Part shown: positions 21,689 through 32,794 of the stretch, piece by piece
Position numbering within the stretch: the stretch's first letter is position 1
How the letters are laid out: every line of letters begins with the position of its first letter
Translations under genes and position numbers: made by a program
Source: Pseudocercospora fijiensis CIRAD86
Taxonomy: Eukaryota; Ascomycota; Dothideomycetes; Mycosphaerellales; Mycosphaerellaceae
DNA: 64,000 nt
Reading direction: 5' to 3'
Assembly (NCBI RefSeq): GCF_000340215.1
Contig: NW_006921534.1
Span: 682,001 to 746,000 of the forward strand
Notes under the pieces: generated by a model
What the model was told of the DNA's origin: nothing
The model's database searches: none
Seen by the model: only the letters and a program-made list of their open reading frames with translations

Positions 21689-21888
21689 CGTAGCGTTAGA
21701 ACATTGCACTAAGACTAGTAACAAAGGAGAATTAGACAGAATCCGGGCAGATAAAAATAATGCCGGCAAAGATCTCTACCAAACGGGGAAGAACACGTAA
21801 GGCTATTAGGGGTAGAATCGCAATAAATATAGACAGGGCAGTCTATAGCTTAGCGGGACAGTTTCGCGAATAAAGATTAATTAAGGCA
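21689..21888. other. RIP-like fragment left of the MULE
   Basis: TA-rich, CA-poor sequence outside the TIR-bounded element, ending at its target duplication. Probably an older repeat remnant; not classifiable. Confidence 0.45.
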
Positions 21889-21897
21889 ACTATAGAT

Positions 21898-21950
21898 CCC
21901 CGTCTCTTCCCCGAGCCCTAGCTACCTACCCGAGCCCTAGTATAACCCGA
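21898..21950 (+). repeat. Left 53 bp TIR of the MULE
   Basis: Pairs with 25126-25178 in reverse complement. It is preceded by the presumed target duplication at 21889-21897. Confidence 0.88.
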
Positions 21951-22099
21951 GATTACGAGATCGGCTATTCTATATAAAATCGCGTATAGAAGCGATAATC
22001 GCGTCGCGGCAGGCCCCGCTAGCCGGGCAACTACTAGTCTACTACAATACTGCTACTAGCAGCTATAAAGCTAAAGTTTGTTAGTAAATTAGTAGTATA

Positions 22100-24950
22100 G
22101 CAAGATTAAAGGTATTATTAGTTATTAGCTATCTACTTAGGTCTAAGCGGATTGCGACCTACCGCCTTATAACTACGCGATATAGTATAGGCAGGCTTAT
22201 AGTAGTCTCTTATTTACTAACTAGCCTACTACTATATATAATGCTACTACTAAGTAAACTAATAGTGCTATTACTATAGTATACTCTAATAAAGTAGCGC
22301 TATTACTAGACGCGCTATAGGCTATATAAGTAAGTACTATTATTACTACTAGTACTACTACTAAGTAGCTTATCGTCGTTATTGCTTATATAATGCCGCT
22401 TACTAGCGGCTATATTTAGCTTATTATCTCGCTCGTTATTCTTGTAAATAAAGTCGTTATTACTTACGTCTACGTAGGTCCTCTAGCTCTTAGTAGAGCT
22501 AATCTACCTTAGAAGGAGGCTCTAGCGCTACTAGAAGTAAAGACTTAGCTCGTAGATTATAGTACTCGAAACCGCTTAGGTAGTAGGTAGAGCTATACGG
22601 ACGGTTAGCTTTCTAGTAAGGCTACTATTAAGTACAGCATTAGCTCTTAACGTACTTATAGTACTTAGCAACCGTCGTACGAAGCTAAGTAAGTAATACG
22701 CCTAGCTCTAGTACAAAGTCGACTATCCTAGCTATTACTATCTTCTACTTCTTAGTAACTATAGTAGTATTTAAGTCGTCTAATTCTTAGGCCGTTAAGG
22801 TACGCTTCGTAGAGTAAAGAGTAGCGCTACTAGTTATAGGCTTCTAGTTGCTAAATATAATCTCTAGCTCTCGTAGACGTAGTATTCTATAGAAGTCGAT
22901 AAGCTAGTAGGCGTAGAAGTAGCTTAGTAATAGTATAGCTCGGCTTCTGCCTATCTCGAGAAGCTTTATAATATCGTATTAGTACGGATAACTATAGGTC
23001 TTACTAAGGTAGTCGTTATAGCGGCACTATAGATAGCTATACGAGAAGGCCGAGTGCTTAATCTTATTGCCCTTATCGTTAGTTATAGTCCTTATAAGCG
23101 TAACAGCTTATATATAAAGCGTCTTTACTTATAGTAGGCAATAGTCGTTTATAATGCGAAAGACACTCGCCTAGAAGGGTCTAATTAGTGCCTTATTATA
23201 GCGCTTTAGGTTCTCGGTAAGAGCGACTCGCTGTCGATCGTAGCCTTCTACCTACTAGTTAATTAGGCTCTTAAAGAGGGTAAATATATCGTAACGGCTA
23301 CTATAGTTAAGCTACTATTTAATACGTGTGTACGTACCCTTAACTCGTAGCGTTGCCTTAGTACCGAAGTATAGAACTTCGTTAGTCTAGCAGTCGATAA
23401 TACTACGTTTAAAGCGCTACTAATTAGTATATAGATAGACCTTAAATATAGGATATACGTTATCGAGCTTCTTTACGTTGCTATTAAACTCGTCTTCGGT
23501 TTAACTATAGATTGTATAAGTAAATAGCTATAAGAACTTGCTAGTTGCTAGACTATTAGTCTAGTAACTATTAGCTTTAACCTGTCCGAATTAGCCTCGT
23601 TCTTTACGTACTCGAGTTAGTACGTCTTGCTATAGATGCTACTCGTAGTATATATACTTAGCCTTAGGAATAACCTCTTTAATAGCTTAAATAAGTAACT
23701 CTTTACGATTAGTTACTATAACGATAGGTATAGTATAGCTAGCTTACTCGAGGCCCTTCTATACGGCTTTTAGTAACTATACGAAGTTAGCTTTGTTAGG
23801 CTTCGGTCTAATAAGGCTAATACCGAGCTTAATAGTATTATTTAGTAGACCTACGGCGATAATATCTAAGAGCTCGAGGTTATAGATATTAGTCGAATAC
23901 GTCGTATCGATATAGATAGTATAAGGCGTAGATTTAAACGCCTAGAGCGACTAAGGGTAGAGGGCGACTATTAAGCGAATTAAGCCGTTCTAAGGGTTAG
24001 TATTAATCTCGTAGAATATGCCGTTCTTATCTAGTAAACTAAACTATTCGCTCTACCTAATTAAGCTTATAGTATATATTACTATTATGAGCCTATATAA
24101 TATTATATAGATCTTATAGTTTAAGAACGATACCGTACCTACGGAAGTAGGCTATAATCTTAGACGTTAGAAGCCGAGCGTATTATAGTCGTTCTAACTC
24201 TTCGAGAAACTAGACTATTCTTAAGCGAGTCCTATACGTAGTAAGAGCTATACTATCGTCCTTTTTATAGTTATAATAGTAGTAACTATCTTTACTCGAA
24301 TGCCGGATTTGCTACTAACTGTTAGGTTATACTAGATTAATAGCGACAGCGTAGAAGTAGAATCGATAACCTATCTTCTTCGAGCGCGACTTCTTTTTTA
24401 TCGACTTATCGTCGTCCTTTTAGGTATACTTATCTAGCTGTCCGAAGTAACTACAGACCTACTAATAGCGATATTTAATACCGTTTTTGTTCTTCTACGG
24501 CTTATACTACTTAAACTTATACCCTATTATCTTGCTAAAGTTATAGATATAGGCCTCGAGCGCTTAATAAGATAGAAATTTATCCTCTCGTAGTATTAGA
24601 CTACGGCGGCGCGCCTTCTTCGAGAATAGGTACTTCTTAGGGCGTAGCGATACTAATCTATTATTAGGTAACGATATACGCTCGCGAGGAAGGCTTAGTA
24701 AGCGACTATAGCCTCGAATACGTATCTCTAACTCTAGATTAGACCTCCTTCTACGACTTAATATCTACTACCGTCGATTGCGCGCCTTCTACTACCGCCG
24801 CTATCTCTTCTACTACTATATCTATCGATTACGTATCTTACGCCGCCGCTACCGCTACTACCGATTCTATTACGTCGTTACTACTACTAGCGATAAGATT
24901 ATCGAGAAACTCGTCGTATAATAGAGATTTAGCTATTTTCGATAGTTACT
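22100..24950 (-). pseudogene. Decayed FAR1/MULE transposase
   Basis: Conceptual minus-strand reading gives, near 24360-24560, a Lys/Arg-rich segment with GYKFK, KNKNGIKYRY, VCSYFGQLDKY and SRSKKIGYRF. The layout is that of a FAR1 DNA-binding domain, including the Cys and the final basic block. Further on, near 23850-23930, IDTTYSTNIYNLELLDIIAVG matches the MULE catalytic block (DxTYxTNxYxxPLLxIvg) with its first catalytic Asp. TAG/TAA codons are frequent throughout. Ends are approximate. A zinc-knuckle C-terminus was not resolved. Confidence 0.75.
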
Positions 24951-25125
24951 AGGCAATCTACTATAAAAGGGGGAAGAAATATAAATTTTAGGTCTATAGT
25001 AGAATTGCTTCCTAGGTAACGCGCTACGCGCCTGTTAATAATACTAACTAGGAACGGAAATAGCCGGTATTAGGTGGAAAGAGCACGTAATTCTATATAG
25101 GCGCGATTCTATAATGGTGCTAGCA

Positions 25126-25178
25126 TCGGGTTATGCTAGGGCTCGGGTGGGTAGTTGGGGCTCGGGGAAGAGACGGGG
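25126..25178 (-). repeat. Right 53 bp TIR of the MULE
   Basis: Less mutated than the left copy, keeping CA/TG where the left has TA. Followed by ACTGTGAAT (25179-25187) in normal-composition DNA. Confidence 0.88.
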
Positions 25179-25187
25179 ACTGTGAAT

Positions 25188-25751
25188 CTCTTTTGGGGGT
25201 TTGCACCTGGACGGCACTTCAACCTTGGACCCTTGATATAGTTACTTCACCTTCGCAGTGGGAAACAGCATCGAGCCTCTGGGGCTTTGTTGTTGACAAG
25301 CCTCGAAGCATATTTCTGTGCAGTAAGCTTGTATTTTCCCCGACCATGTTGACATACGGTCACAGTCGACAGGCCAACCAACCAGAGCTTTGGCATCGCG
25401 TACTGCCCAGTGCCCCCAAGCAACGTTCGAGGCTTTCGATCGGATATTCTACTCCGGAACCAAATGCGTTGCGGCTTGAACATGGTTTTGAGTGGCCTTC
25501 GACTTCTCGCCCTTTGCCTCAGCGGTCGAAGCAGATCAGTACAAACGAAAGGTGAGACTGAGACGACAAGTACCTCACCAAGTATGGCATTACCATCCTG
25601 GAACAGCTTGAGTTCCCAGCAATAATCCTTCAAACAGTGCTACTTGAGCCCCAGGATAGTACAATGTTGGAGATCTAGGTACCAGGATCGATCTGCTGCA
25701 GGATAGACGCCTGATGAACGAACCACGAATTCGTGGTCGCATAAGTAATAA
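25188..25751. other. Region between the MULE and the truncated MFS gene
   Basis: Normal composition. The expected N-terminal half of the transporter cannot be read here. A weak stretch near 25580-25625 (KYGITIL..LEFPAIIL) could be its eroded helix 2 region, out of frame, but this is not firm. Confidence 0.4.
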
Positions 25752-26977
25752 CGGGCCATCGTTTCAACCCTGACGTGTCTCGCGAGGGACTTCAAAAGCA
25801 TGGTACTCTGTCGCTTCTTCCTAGGAGTTACCGAAGCGCCTTTCATCCCTGCAGCTTTCTACCTCTTAGCCACATTCTACACTCGAAAGGAGCTCGCTCT
25901 GCGCGTAACACTGCTCCTCTGCGGAAGCGTTCTATCCACAGCTTTCGCGGGCTTAATCGCCCTCGGCTTCTTCAGAATGGAAGGTATCGCAGGACTCGAG
26001 GGGTGGAGGTGGATGTTCCTCATTCAAGGTCTCGTCACGTTCGTCGTTGCCATCGGGTCGGCGTTTACTCTGCCTAACGAGCCACGGGATACACGATGGC
26101 TTACTCCCGCCCAACGTCAGCTTGCGTTTGAACGGATTCAAAGGGATACTGTTGAGGCGGGACCTAATACGACTACTGTTCGTGGCTTGATTGATGCTGC
26201 CAAGGATAAGAAATTGTGGGTGTTTGTTTTCATGTTACATGCTGAGAAGGTTACGATTAGTTTTAAGAATTTCTTGCCGACTGTGAGTAAGAAGACATGA
26301 TACTTGCATACGCTCTGGGCGGACTGGACTGGCTGATGAACATCGATTGTAGGTTGTCAAAACTCTAGGATTCTCACAGACTATCACCTTAGTCCTGACT
26401 TGTCCGCCCTACCTCGTAGCCACGGTCGTAATGTTATGCTGGTCAATGAGTTCCGGCAAGTTTAATGAGCGGACATGGCATATCTGTGTTGGCAAGATCA
26501 TTGCTATATTTGGGTTTACTTTGGCGGCTAGCACGATGAATTCTGGGGCCAGATATTTTGCCATGATGTGTTTTGTCGGATCTATCAATGCCGTAGATGG
26601 GATACTCTTTGGCTGGGTACGTCCCTTACGACCTATGACCGATCTGTTGACTGATTTGGTGAGTGTAGATCGCTGTGACGTGTGGTCAAACGAGAGAGAA
26701 GAAGGCTTGCTCACTTGCGTTGGCGAATACGATCTCGACTGCGGCTATGATCTGGTCACCTGTAAGAACCTGCTTTCTGTGTGTGTCCAGGATCTCGCTG
26801 ATGAAAGCGCAGTATCTTTACCATGACCCGCCTCGCTTTGTTACTCCCATGGCCACCAATGCTTGTCTATCGGTCGTTGTCGCACTTTGTGCATTGGTCA
26901 TGAGGTGGATGCTACGGCGCGAGAACCGCAAGTTGCGAGAAATGAGTGCCGAGAAGACGCTCTTCTACGCTTATTAG
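25752..26977 (+). pseudogene. 5'-truncated MFS transporter (Dal5/ACS allantoate-permease type)
   Basis: Four consecutive exon-like segments read as the major part of an anion:cation symporter: 25752-26282, 26353-26616, 26669-26761 and 26813-26977. They are joined by introns of 70, 52 and 51 nt with GT..AG ends, all in phase 0. Family signatures are CRFFLGVTEAPFIPAAFYLL, FYTRKELALR, GWRWMFLIQG, the central-loop LTPAQRQLA, and GQTREKKA in the C-terminal half. The sequence starts in the middle of helix 3-4. In frame, stops TAA-TAA at 25746-25751 precede it and no usable acceptor follows them, so roughly 120 residues including the first helices are missing. Splice sites and the C-terminus look intact, so loss was recent or limited to the 5' end. 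The MULE end lies about 570 bp upstream. Confidence 0.75.
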
Positions 26978-27119
26978 TTCGGAAGCCTGGTACAGGTTAT
27001 GAAAGCTACGATGGCATGAATTACGATCGTCACGATGTCCATGCCCTGTCCTTCTGCTCCGTGGCTCATGCAGTCTCCAGTCATCCATTCTCGACAACCT
27101 CTTCTGCCATGCGTATCTT

Positions 27120-28088
27120 TCACGACTGCGCAGTCGCCTCTGTCTTCTGATACGGCTTCACATCCACGCCTCTTTCTACTGGCAATACCGTAAAGTTGAA
27201 CTTCCCCATTGTCAAACCATATCTGTCCAGAATTCGTGGCTCCCATTTATCTGAAAATCGTTCTTCCGTCAACATCGGCAGCAAGTCGTCCACGCGTCCG
27301 CCAAAGATTGTGAGCATCGTGGAAGAGCTGAAATCATTTTTGTTAGCCGTTGTCATTGGCAAATGCGAAGTCTGATTCGGAGACGTACTTTGCGCTTCCA
27401 AACATGTTATGGAAAAAGCTCTCCGAGTATTCCTTATTCGTCCTCCGTGCATCCGCCCTTCGCTTGGAAAGCGCTCTCGACAGATCGGCTTTGGTGAGCT
27501 GTGGGCGTCCATCGGGTGTCTTGCCGGTAGCTTCCTTGAGAAGATCATCCACGAGCTGTAAGTCTGGTTTGCCCTGGTCCGGCTGAAGCGCCAAATCGTG
27601 TCTCGTGAGGCTGGCATCGTGTTCAATAGCGTTGTCGGCATGTTTGCTCAGTTCTTCGAGGTCGAAACGATCATTCCAATAGGATTTGTTCAAGAAGTCT
27701 GACTTTTTAGCTGAGGCTTTTAAACTGTATGACGTGAGTAGGACTCACCAGCTGAGAACTTTGGCACGAAGAAGCAGAAGCTGGGAGCGAAGTTGAAGGT
27801 CTGGCGGACTTTGGCATTGAGTTCCTTGAAGCTGATGTTCTTGCCGTCGTGTGGCAAGATTCCATGATTCGCCATGGCGTTGAGCATTGGACAAGCTGAT
27901 CGGGAGTCGCCAGGTCCTGGTGGCACGAATTCGCCAAATGATGTGAGATTGTGGCCTGGTGCACCTTCTGGGATGACATGTCCTTCCTTGAGCTTTGGCA
28001 TAAGGAGATTGAGCACGACCAAGGCGTTATCATAGGTCATGACGCCGAGATTGATGAAGGCGCCCATCACTTTGTTAAATACGCCCAT
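27120..28088 (-). CDS. Heme-thiolate peroxidase / unspecific peroxygenase (chloroperoxidase family)
   Basis: Three exons (28088-27749, 27698-27389, 27327-27120) joined by 50 and 61 nt introns give 285 aa. FVPPGPGDSRSACPMLN carries the proximal Cys thiolate ligand of heme, followed by ANHGILPHDGKNI. Exon 2 holds IEHDASLTR with the distal acid-base Glu. These are the hallmarks of the Peroxidase_2 family, which uses hydrogen peroxide to oxygenate or halogenate organic substrates. The N-terminus (MGVFNKVMGAFINLG..) has no clear cleavable signal peptide, so the protein may be intracellular, like the members of this family found in polyketide clusters rather than the secreted ones. No biosynthetic core gene is next to it. 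The joins restore family-typical sequence across both introns. Confidence 0.87.
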
Positions 28089-28801
28089 GATTGCGTCGTA
28101 TCGTGATTTTCCTGCTCAGTCTGGTCGTGTGCTCGAGCAAGCTGATGGAGTCGACTTGAAGCTCAATGAGCTAGGTGGGTGGTCGGATGGAAAAGTTCAT
28201 GACGGATGGCTGGCAATATTCATGAGGTCGATCACCCCTCCGCTGTGTGAGCTACAGCATGCGCGAGGTGCAGCCGTGGGCCGTAGCCAGTGTGGTTGAA
28301 AGTGTATGCACTTCAAGATAATGCGGCAGCATCGATTGGACGCGGATCTGCAGATTTGCAGATCTTAGCATGAATGTGAGGCGCTCAATTGCCAAGACAG
28401 GTTCCACTGGGTGCCCGAATAAGACAATGCAATGGACGAGATATCCGGGAATTTGGGAAGGGTGACTATGGCCTCTACATATACAGTATGCTGATGATAG
28501 AATCGTCAAGCTGCACATCCCTGTAGCGGACTGAGATGATGCTCAGCGACGAAGTACAGCAATGTAACTGACGGCTGTCGAAGAATAGGAAATAAGATTT
28601 TGTGGTCGCATTGTGGCATGGCACGTGCGTGTTGGCTGGTGGCACTACGTTGAAGAGTGAGTCTTGTGCTTGCACAACAACAGCACGTCGTGTGTCGGTG
28701 GCACCCTACGGCGTACAGTAGCAGAAGGCGCTCGATAGCTGCAAAGCGCTCAGCTTCATCTGCAAGCTGGTCGCTGATCTTTGTCAACGCCATGCGAAGC
28801 T
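28089..28801. other. Intergenic between peroxygenase and FOL3
   Basis: About 710 bp, holding the peroxygenase promoter and the FOL3 3' UTR. No gene or motif recognised. Confidence 0.55.
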
Positions 28802-30214
28802 CTATCTTCTGGCATCTCGCAGCAGTCTATGAACTTCGCCAGCAAGATAGAGACTGCCGCAGATGACAATGTGACTTCCAAGCTGCTGTTCCGCGCTCCT
28901 ACACGCATGCTGGAGTGCCTTGGCGATATCCCTTCCATATGCGCGGCAAACATTGAGTTTTGTACCGGATTCTTCCGCAATGCGGATCACGTCTGTCGAT
29001 AATCGTGGCTCAACCCATGGCATGCCAGCTACTGGACCGAACTCGACAGCTAGGATGCTATCTCCTGACCTCAAGAGTGGCTTTAGGATGTCTTCGACTT
29101 TGCGCTCTGGACTGTTTGAAATGGCTGTAACATATATGATAGGCTTCGACTGGTCGGCGCCCCGGAGGCTATCGACGACTTGCCCTAGCAGCTCAATCCC
29201 TTGCTGGTTGTGGGCACCATCGAGCAGGACTTCTCCAGTATAGCCTGTCAAAGCGGCAAGCGAGATCCGCTCCTGTCGACCCGGAAAGACATAATCTCGG
29301 ACGACTGATTTCATCTCATCATGGAGGTGCTGAAGCTCTTTGTAATCGGTCGTGGTCTCCTCGGGAAGACGCTCGGGCACTCTTCCCAATCTCATCAAGG
29401 CAGTCCACGTGCAGACGAGGGCAATCTCGCCATTGTATTTTCGCCACGCCTCCAGCTTCGTGTTGTCGTGACCATCGATCTGTGGGAGCTGACGCTGGTG
29501 TGGAAGTATAATAGGTGCGCGCAGTTGCTGTGCGCGCTGGACAATGACATGGATGATTTCCGGTGCATCCTGCTGCTGATAATAGGTGAGAGGTACGCCA
29601 GGCTTGATGATGCCGGCCTTCTCAAACGCAATCTTGGCGTATGTATCACCGAGAAACTGCTGATGGTCCTTACCGATACGTGTTATGGCTGTCATGAGTG
29701 GAGCAGGTCTGTAAAGACTCGAGTCGATGTCTCTGCGCTCTTTGCCATGGGCAGCGAGAGTTGGCTGGCCGATTATATTGGTGGCATCTTCTCTGCCTCC
29801 CATACCAACCTCGACGACGCCAATATCGAGATGCGAGCGAGTAAAGCATTCGAAGGCTGTGGCAGTGAGGAGCTCAAATTCAGACGCATTGATGTTCTCC
29901 CTATGATTTCTGTGCCGCACCGCTTTCTCCGTTGCCAAAAAGACACTGGTGGGGATGACTTGCATCTGGTCAGCAACGTTCATCTGGATGCAGTCCCACC
30001 TGTCGATAAGGTGAGGGCTGGTAAAACGGCCATGGCGGATGCAGTCTTGCTTTCTGTGCTTGCGATGGCCGGATCGATTGTATGCATTCAGCATCTCGGA
30101 AATGTAGGAGCATACCGAGCCTTTGCCATTCGTGCCGGCGACGTGGATTGCGCGCCATGGCAATGGAGTATCACTGAGCAGCTTGGAGATGCGCTGCAGA
30201 CCGAGCTCGATCAT
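28802..30214 (-). CDS. FOL3: Dihydrofolate synthetase (Mur-ligase fold)
   Basis: 470 aa, no intron. The start is set at the ATG at 30214 because the family begins MI-LGLxRI; the same frame runs open 114 codons further upstream, but that part is Arg-rich low complexity encoded by GGC and G-run repeats. GTNGKGSVCSY near residue 25 is the ATP P-loop, GMGGREDATN near 145 the Mur-ligase G-x-GG-x-DATN block, and LLDGAHNQQG near 340 the C-terminal domain signature. The enzyme adds the first glutamate to dihydropteroate to make dihydrofolate. The sequence between residues 40 and 60 (RKHRKQD..) is unusually basic but stays in frame. Folylpolyglutamate synthase is the main alternative, but the length and N-terminus fit FOL3. 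Confidence 0.88.
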   Translation of the reverse strand: MIELGLQRISKLLSDTPLPWRAIHVAGTNGKGSVCSYISEMLNAYNRSGHRKHRKQDCIRHGRFTSPHLIDRWDCIQMNVADQMQVIPTSVFLATEKAVRHRNHRENINASEFELLTATAFECFTRSHLDIGVVEVGMGGREDATNIIGQPTLAAHGKERRDIDSSLYRPAPLMTAITRIGKDHQQFLGDTYAKIAFEKAGIIKPGVPLTYYQQQDAPEIIHVIVQRAQQLRAPIILPHQRQLPQIDGHDNTKLEAWRKYNGEIALVCTWTALMRLGRVPERLPEETTTDYKELQHLHDEMKSVVRDYVFPGRQERISLAALTGYTGEVLLDGAHNQQGIELLGQVVDSLRGADQSKPIIYVTAISNSPERKVEDILKPLLRSGDSILAVEFGPVAGMPWVEPRLSTDVIRIAEESGTKLNVCRAYGRDIAKALQHACRSAEQQLGSHIVICGSLYLAGEVHRLLRDARR

Positions 30215-30982
30215 CGTGGCATGGCGGCGGCGGCGGCGGCAGCAGCGGCGACGGCGACGAGTGTCGACGTCTCCAGGGGGGGGGGGGCCAGAGTTCTCCT
30301 GTGTTGCCCCCCACACCAAAAAGCGGTCCTGGGAAAACTTGGCCGGAGTCCCTCCAACACATCTGCGTCGTGCGACGAATCTTGCCATTCTGGACGCGAC
30401 GCAGGGAAGACTGCACGGACCGCGCTGCCGCCTGCGCTTGCCTGTCACCTCGTGGAGGGCTGGCTGGAGAAGGAGCACTTTGGTCACGTTACGCCGAAGT
30501 GAGCACGACCTTGCTAAGTTATCGCCGACGACAAAGCTCACCACCACCCCCCCCACCCCCCCTCACCCTCTTGCGCCTTCCATCTCCTCTCAGCCTGCTC
30601 GCGTGCTGCTGCTGGTAGCCGCCCGTCCTCCACTCTCTCCGCTCCGCCGCACCCAAAAATGGGTTTACCGTAAGCCCTCCCTTGAGAAACAGCGACGCTC
30701 AGCCGGCGCGCCGTGAAGAAAAGCGTGAAGCGCGCCATCCCCTCGGCAATGAGCCGCAAACAAAAAATACATCTACATTACACCCTAGGCTGACACGAAC
30801 GTGCGCGAAGAATATGGCGCGATCCAGACGAGAAGAAATCGAGCAGCAGGAACGGGCCCAAGCCTGACCCGACTGCGTGTTTGCGCTCGTCCATCCGCAG
30901 GCGCCCTTCCATCCACGGCAATCGCAGAGGTCGTCGCGGTCCTCCGCTACCACGCGAGCCTTCAGTCCTCCCGCCGCGCTTC
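30215..30982. other. Divergent promoter region with homopurine and GGC/C-run repeats
   Basis: Lies between the FOL3 start and the disordered-protein start. It contains a GGC-type repeat (about 30222-30264), a run of 12 G (30276-30287) and a C-rich tract (about 30541-30575). Long frames over this region are low-complexity artefacts. Confidence 0.6.
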
Positions 30983-32794
30983 ATGCGCTCTCCTCCTCCT
31001 CCACCCTCTGCCGGCTTCAATGGGTTGCGCGAACAGCGTCGTGGCGACGACAGAGGCGTACCATCAATCTCAAACCTCATAGAGGCTGCCGATAGGCAGC
31101 GCAGTACTCGATTGCCGCCACCTCCACCGCCACCAGTGCCAGAACCTCGCAGCTACTGGGAAGCGACTCGTGGAGCACCGGCGAGAATACATGCGCACAG
31201 TGCAGCAAGAGAGCAGCAAGAGCGCGAGCGCAATGAAAGACTGCGTGAAATCCGCAACCGCGCGCGCAGGGAAGAGCTGCACGGCTGGCGCGAAAGACCT
31301 AGCCACGGCTTGGAGCTGATTGATCTGAGCGAGGATGAGCATGGGGAGTCTGAGGAGAATCGTGCGTTGCGCCGCTCTCCCACTCCACCTGCCAATCGCG
31401 ACGATCCGTCAGTCCCGATGCACACCATTCTTCTCAACCCTGGCGAGCCACTGCGTATCCTACAATCTCCCGAGCCCACGCGCAGTCGGAGGAGACCGGA
31501 CTCGAGAGATGGGTCATCTGCGCGTCGAAGCACACTTCCCACACCACCTTTGGACACATCCGGGCCACAGGACAGCCTCTTCATCCTAGCGTCAGAAGCT
31601 GATGGTCCCCGCCCAGCTCTTAGACGAGCTCACCCTCTCAGTCACGCCTGGCGACCTGATTCCCCAGTAGATGGCCTTGTGGATCGCCAACGCAGTCCGG
31701 AGGCTAACAATGCTTGGGAGATCATGCAGACCACGATCACTCCGGACGAATCATTACCCAGCGCCGAGAGCAGCTTTACAAGTGCGGCAGCCAGCCATTC
31801 TTTCAATGCCTCTAGCAACAATACTCAAATGACCGATCAGGACAGCAGAGTAAATTCCGGTGATGACAGTGACTCCGGCTCTGAAGATGATATCTGTAAT
31901 GACGTTGAAATGATCAATAGCGAAGCTGTCGCCGAGGATATGTACCATGGCGAGATGGGTACACTTGAGGGGCGCGAGAGAATAGCACGGCATCAGGACA
32001 ACCGGCGACGGGAGGGCAATCGATTCGCTCTGGTGAACGAGCCGCCAAGTGTCGACATAGGCTTCAGACTCGTCGAGGAGGCACTGGAGACTCCAGAAGG
32101 TCGGGAACGGATCATGAGATTCCGTCGCGATGCTCCTGACGGGCCACAGCATTGGGAAGAAATGCTTGCGGCTTCTCAGAGAGTTAGGAACCGGTCTATC
32201 CGGCGCAGTCGACGTTCTGCAGGGAATCACATTCGCAGGGAAGGAAGCCCAGACGGGCCTATGGATGGATACATCACTCGACCGCGACCAGAATACGGCG
32301 AAGAGATACGCAACGTGGCTCGTGAAACATCTGATCAGGTTCACGACTACTTCCGCCGATACACGAGTTCAGCACTTGCGGATGGTGCGCAGTCATCCCG
32401 TCCTAGAGCTATCGACTTGCGCTCGCCGCCTCCAGAGTACGAAAGCGCGTCACAGGACGAGAATGCTATGGTTTCGCGTGATGGGCCTGTATCGCACCCA
32501 GTCAGTCCTCCCAGCCAGAGTAGTGAGCGTGAAGTATCGGAAGCTTTGCTCAGCGGCGATGTCCAAAGCAGTGACGTCCAAGACTTGGACTCCATGCGTC
32601 GCATCGTAGAGCGTCTCGCGGCTCGCGATGATGTTCCCGAGGATTGGTGGATGAGTATGGGACTGAACTTCTCTCGGGCGCGGCCGCAGGAAAGACGAAG
32701 ACCCGGCACAGTCGTCGCAGGACCTGACGAGCCAACTTCACGAGTGCGTTCTGGAAGAGTGGACAGGCACGAGCGAGGAAACTCTAGGCTTTGA
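30983..32794 (+). CDS. Uncharacterised, largely disordered Arg/Ser/Pro-rich protein
   Basis: 603 aa from the first in-frame ATG (30983); the frame stays open upstream to about 30881 but without an ATG, so an upstream exon is possible. The N-terminus is Pro/Arg-rich, followed by a coiled-coil-prone Glu/Arg tract (AAREQQERERNERLREI, about 90-115). Short ordered-looking islands follow: HGLELIDLSEDEHGES, a Trp-containing block ending TTITPDESLPSAESSFTSA near 250-265, and a C-terminal DDVPEDWWMSMGLNFSR. The two Trp-containing islands look like conserved short linear motifs. I know no function for them. It is divergent from FOL3. Confidence 0.72.
   Translation: MRSPPPPPSAGFNGLREQRRGDDRGVPSISNLIEAADRQRSTRLPPPPPPPVPEPRSYWEATRGAPARIHAHSAAREQQERERNERLREIRNRARREELHGWRERPSHGLELIDLSEDEHGESEENRALRRSPTPPANRDDPSVPMHTILLNPGEPLRILQSPEPTRSRRRPDSRDGSSARRSTLPTPPLDTSGPQDSLFILASEADGPRPALRRAHPLSHAWRPDSPVDGLVDRQRSPEANNAWEIMQTTITPDESLPSAESSFTSAAASHSFNASSNNTQMTDQDSRVNSGDDSDSGSEDDICNDVEMINSEAVAEDMYHGEMGTLEGRERIARHQDNRRREGNRFALVNEPPSVDIGFRLVEEALETPEGRERIMRFRRDAPDGPQHWEEMLAASQRVRNRSIRRSRRSAGNHIRREGSPDGPMDGYITRPRPEYGEEIRNVARETSDQVHDYFRRYTSSALADGAQSSRPRAIDLRSPPPEYESASQDENAMVSRDGPVSHPVSPPSQSSEREVSEALLSGDVQSSDVQDLDSMRRIVERLAARDDVPEDWWMSMGLNFSRARPQERRRPGTVVAGPDEPTSRVRSGRVDRHERGNSRL

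Larger units (their letters stand above)
21898..25178. mobile_element. RIP-inactivated Mutator-like element (MULE)
   Basis: The element is 3.28 kb with 53 bp terminal inverted repeats (21898-21950 and 25126-25178), starting CCCCGTCTCTTCCCCGAGCC on the left. They differ at a handful of sites that are nearly all transitions. The flanks ACTATAGAT (21889-21897) and ACTGTGAAT (25179-25187) look like a 9 bp target duplication with two G-to-A changes plus one further transition, as expected for MULEs. Inside, the minus strand shows a FAR1-type zinc-binding N-terminus and a MULE catalytic segment. Base use is strongly TA-rich with many stops. Confidence 0.86.

Noticed and set aside
29321..30502. 393-codon plus-strand open frame
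   Set aside because: It is the antisense shadow of the FOL3 gene, which has clear P-loop and Mur-ligase motifs on the other strand; the 3' part is low-complexity repeat.
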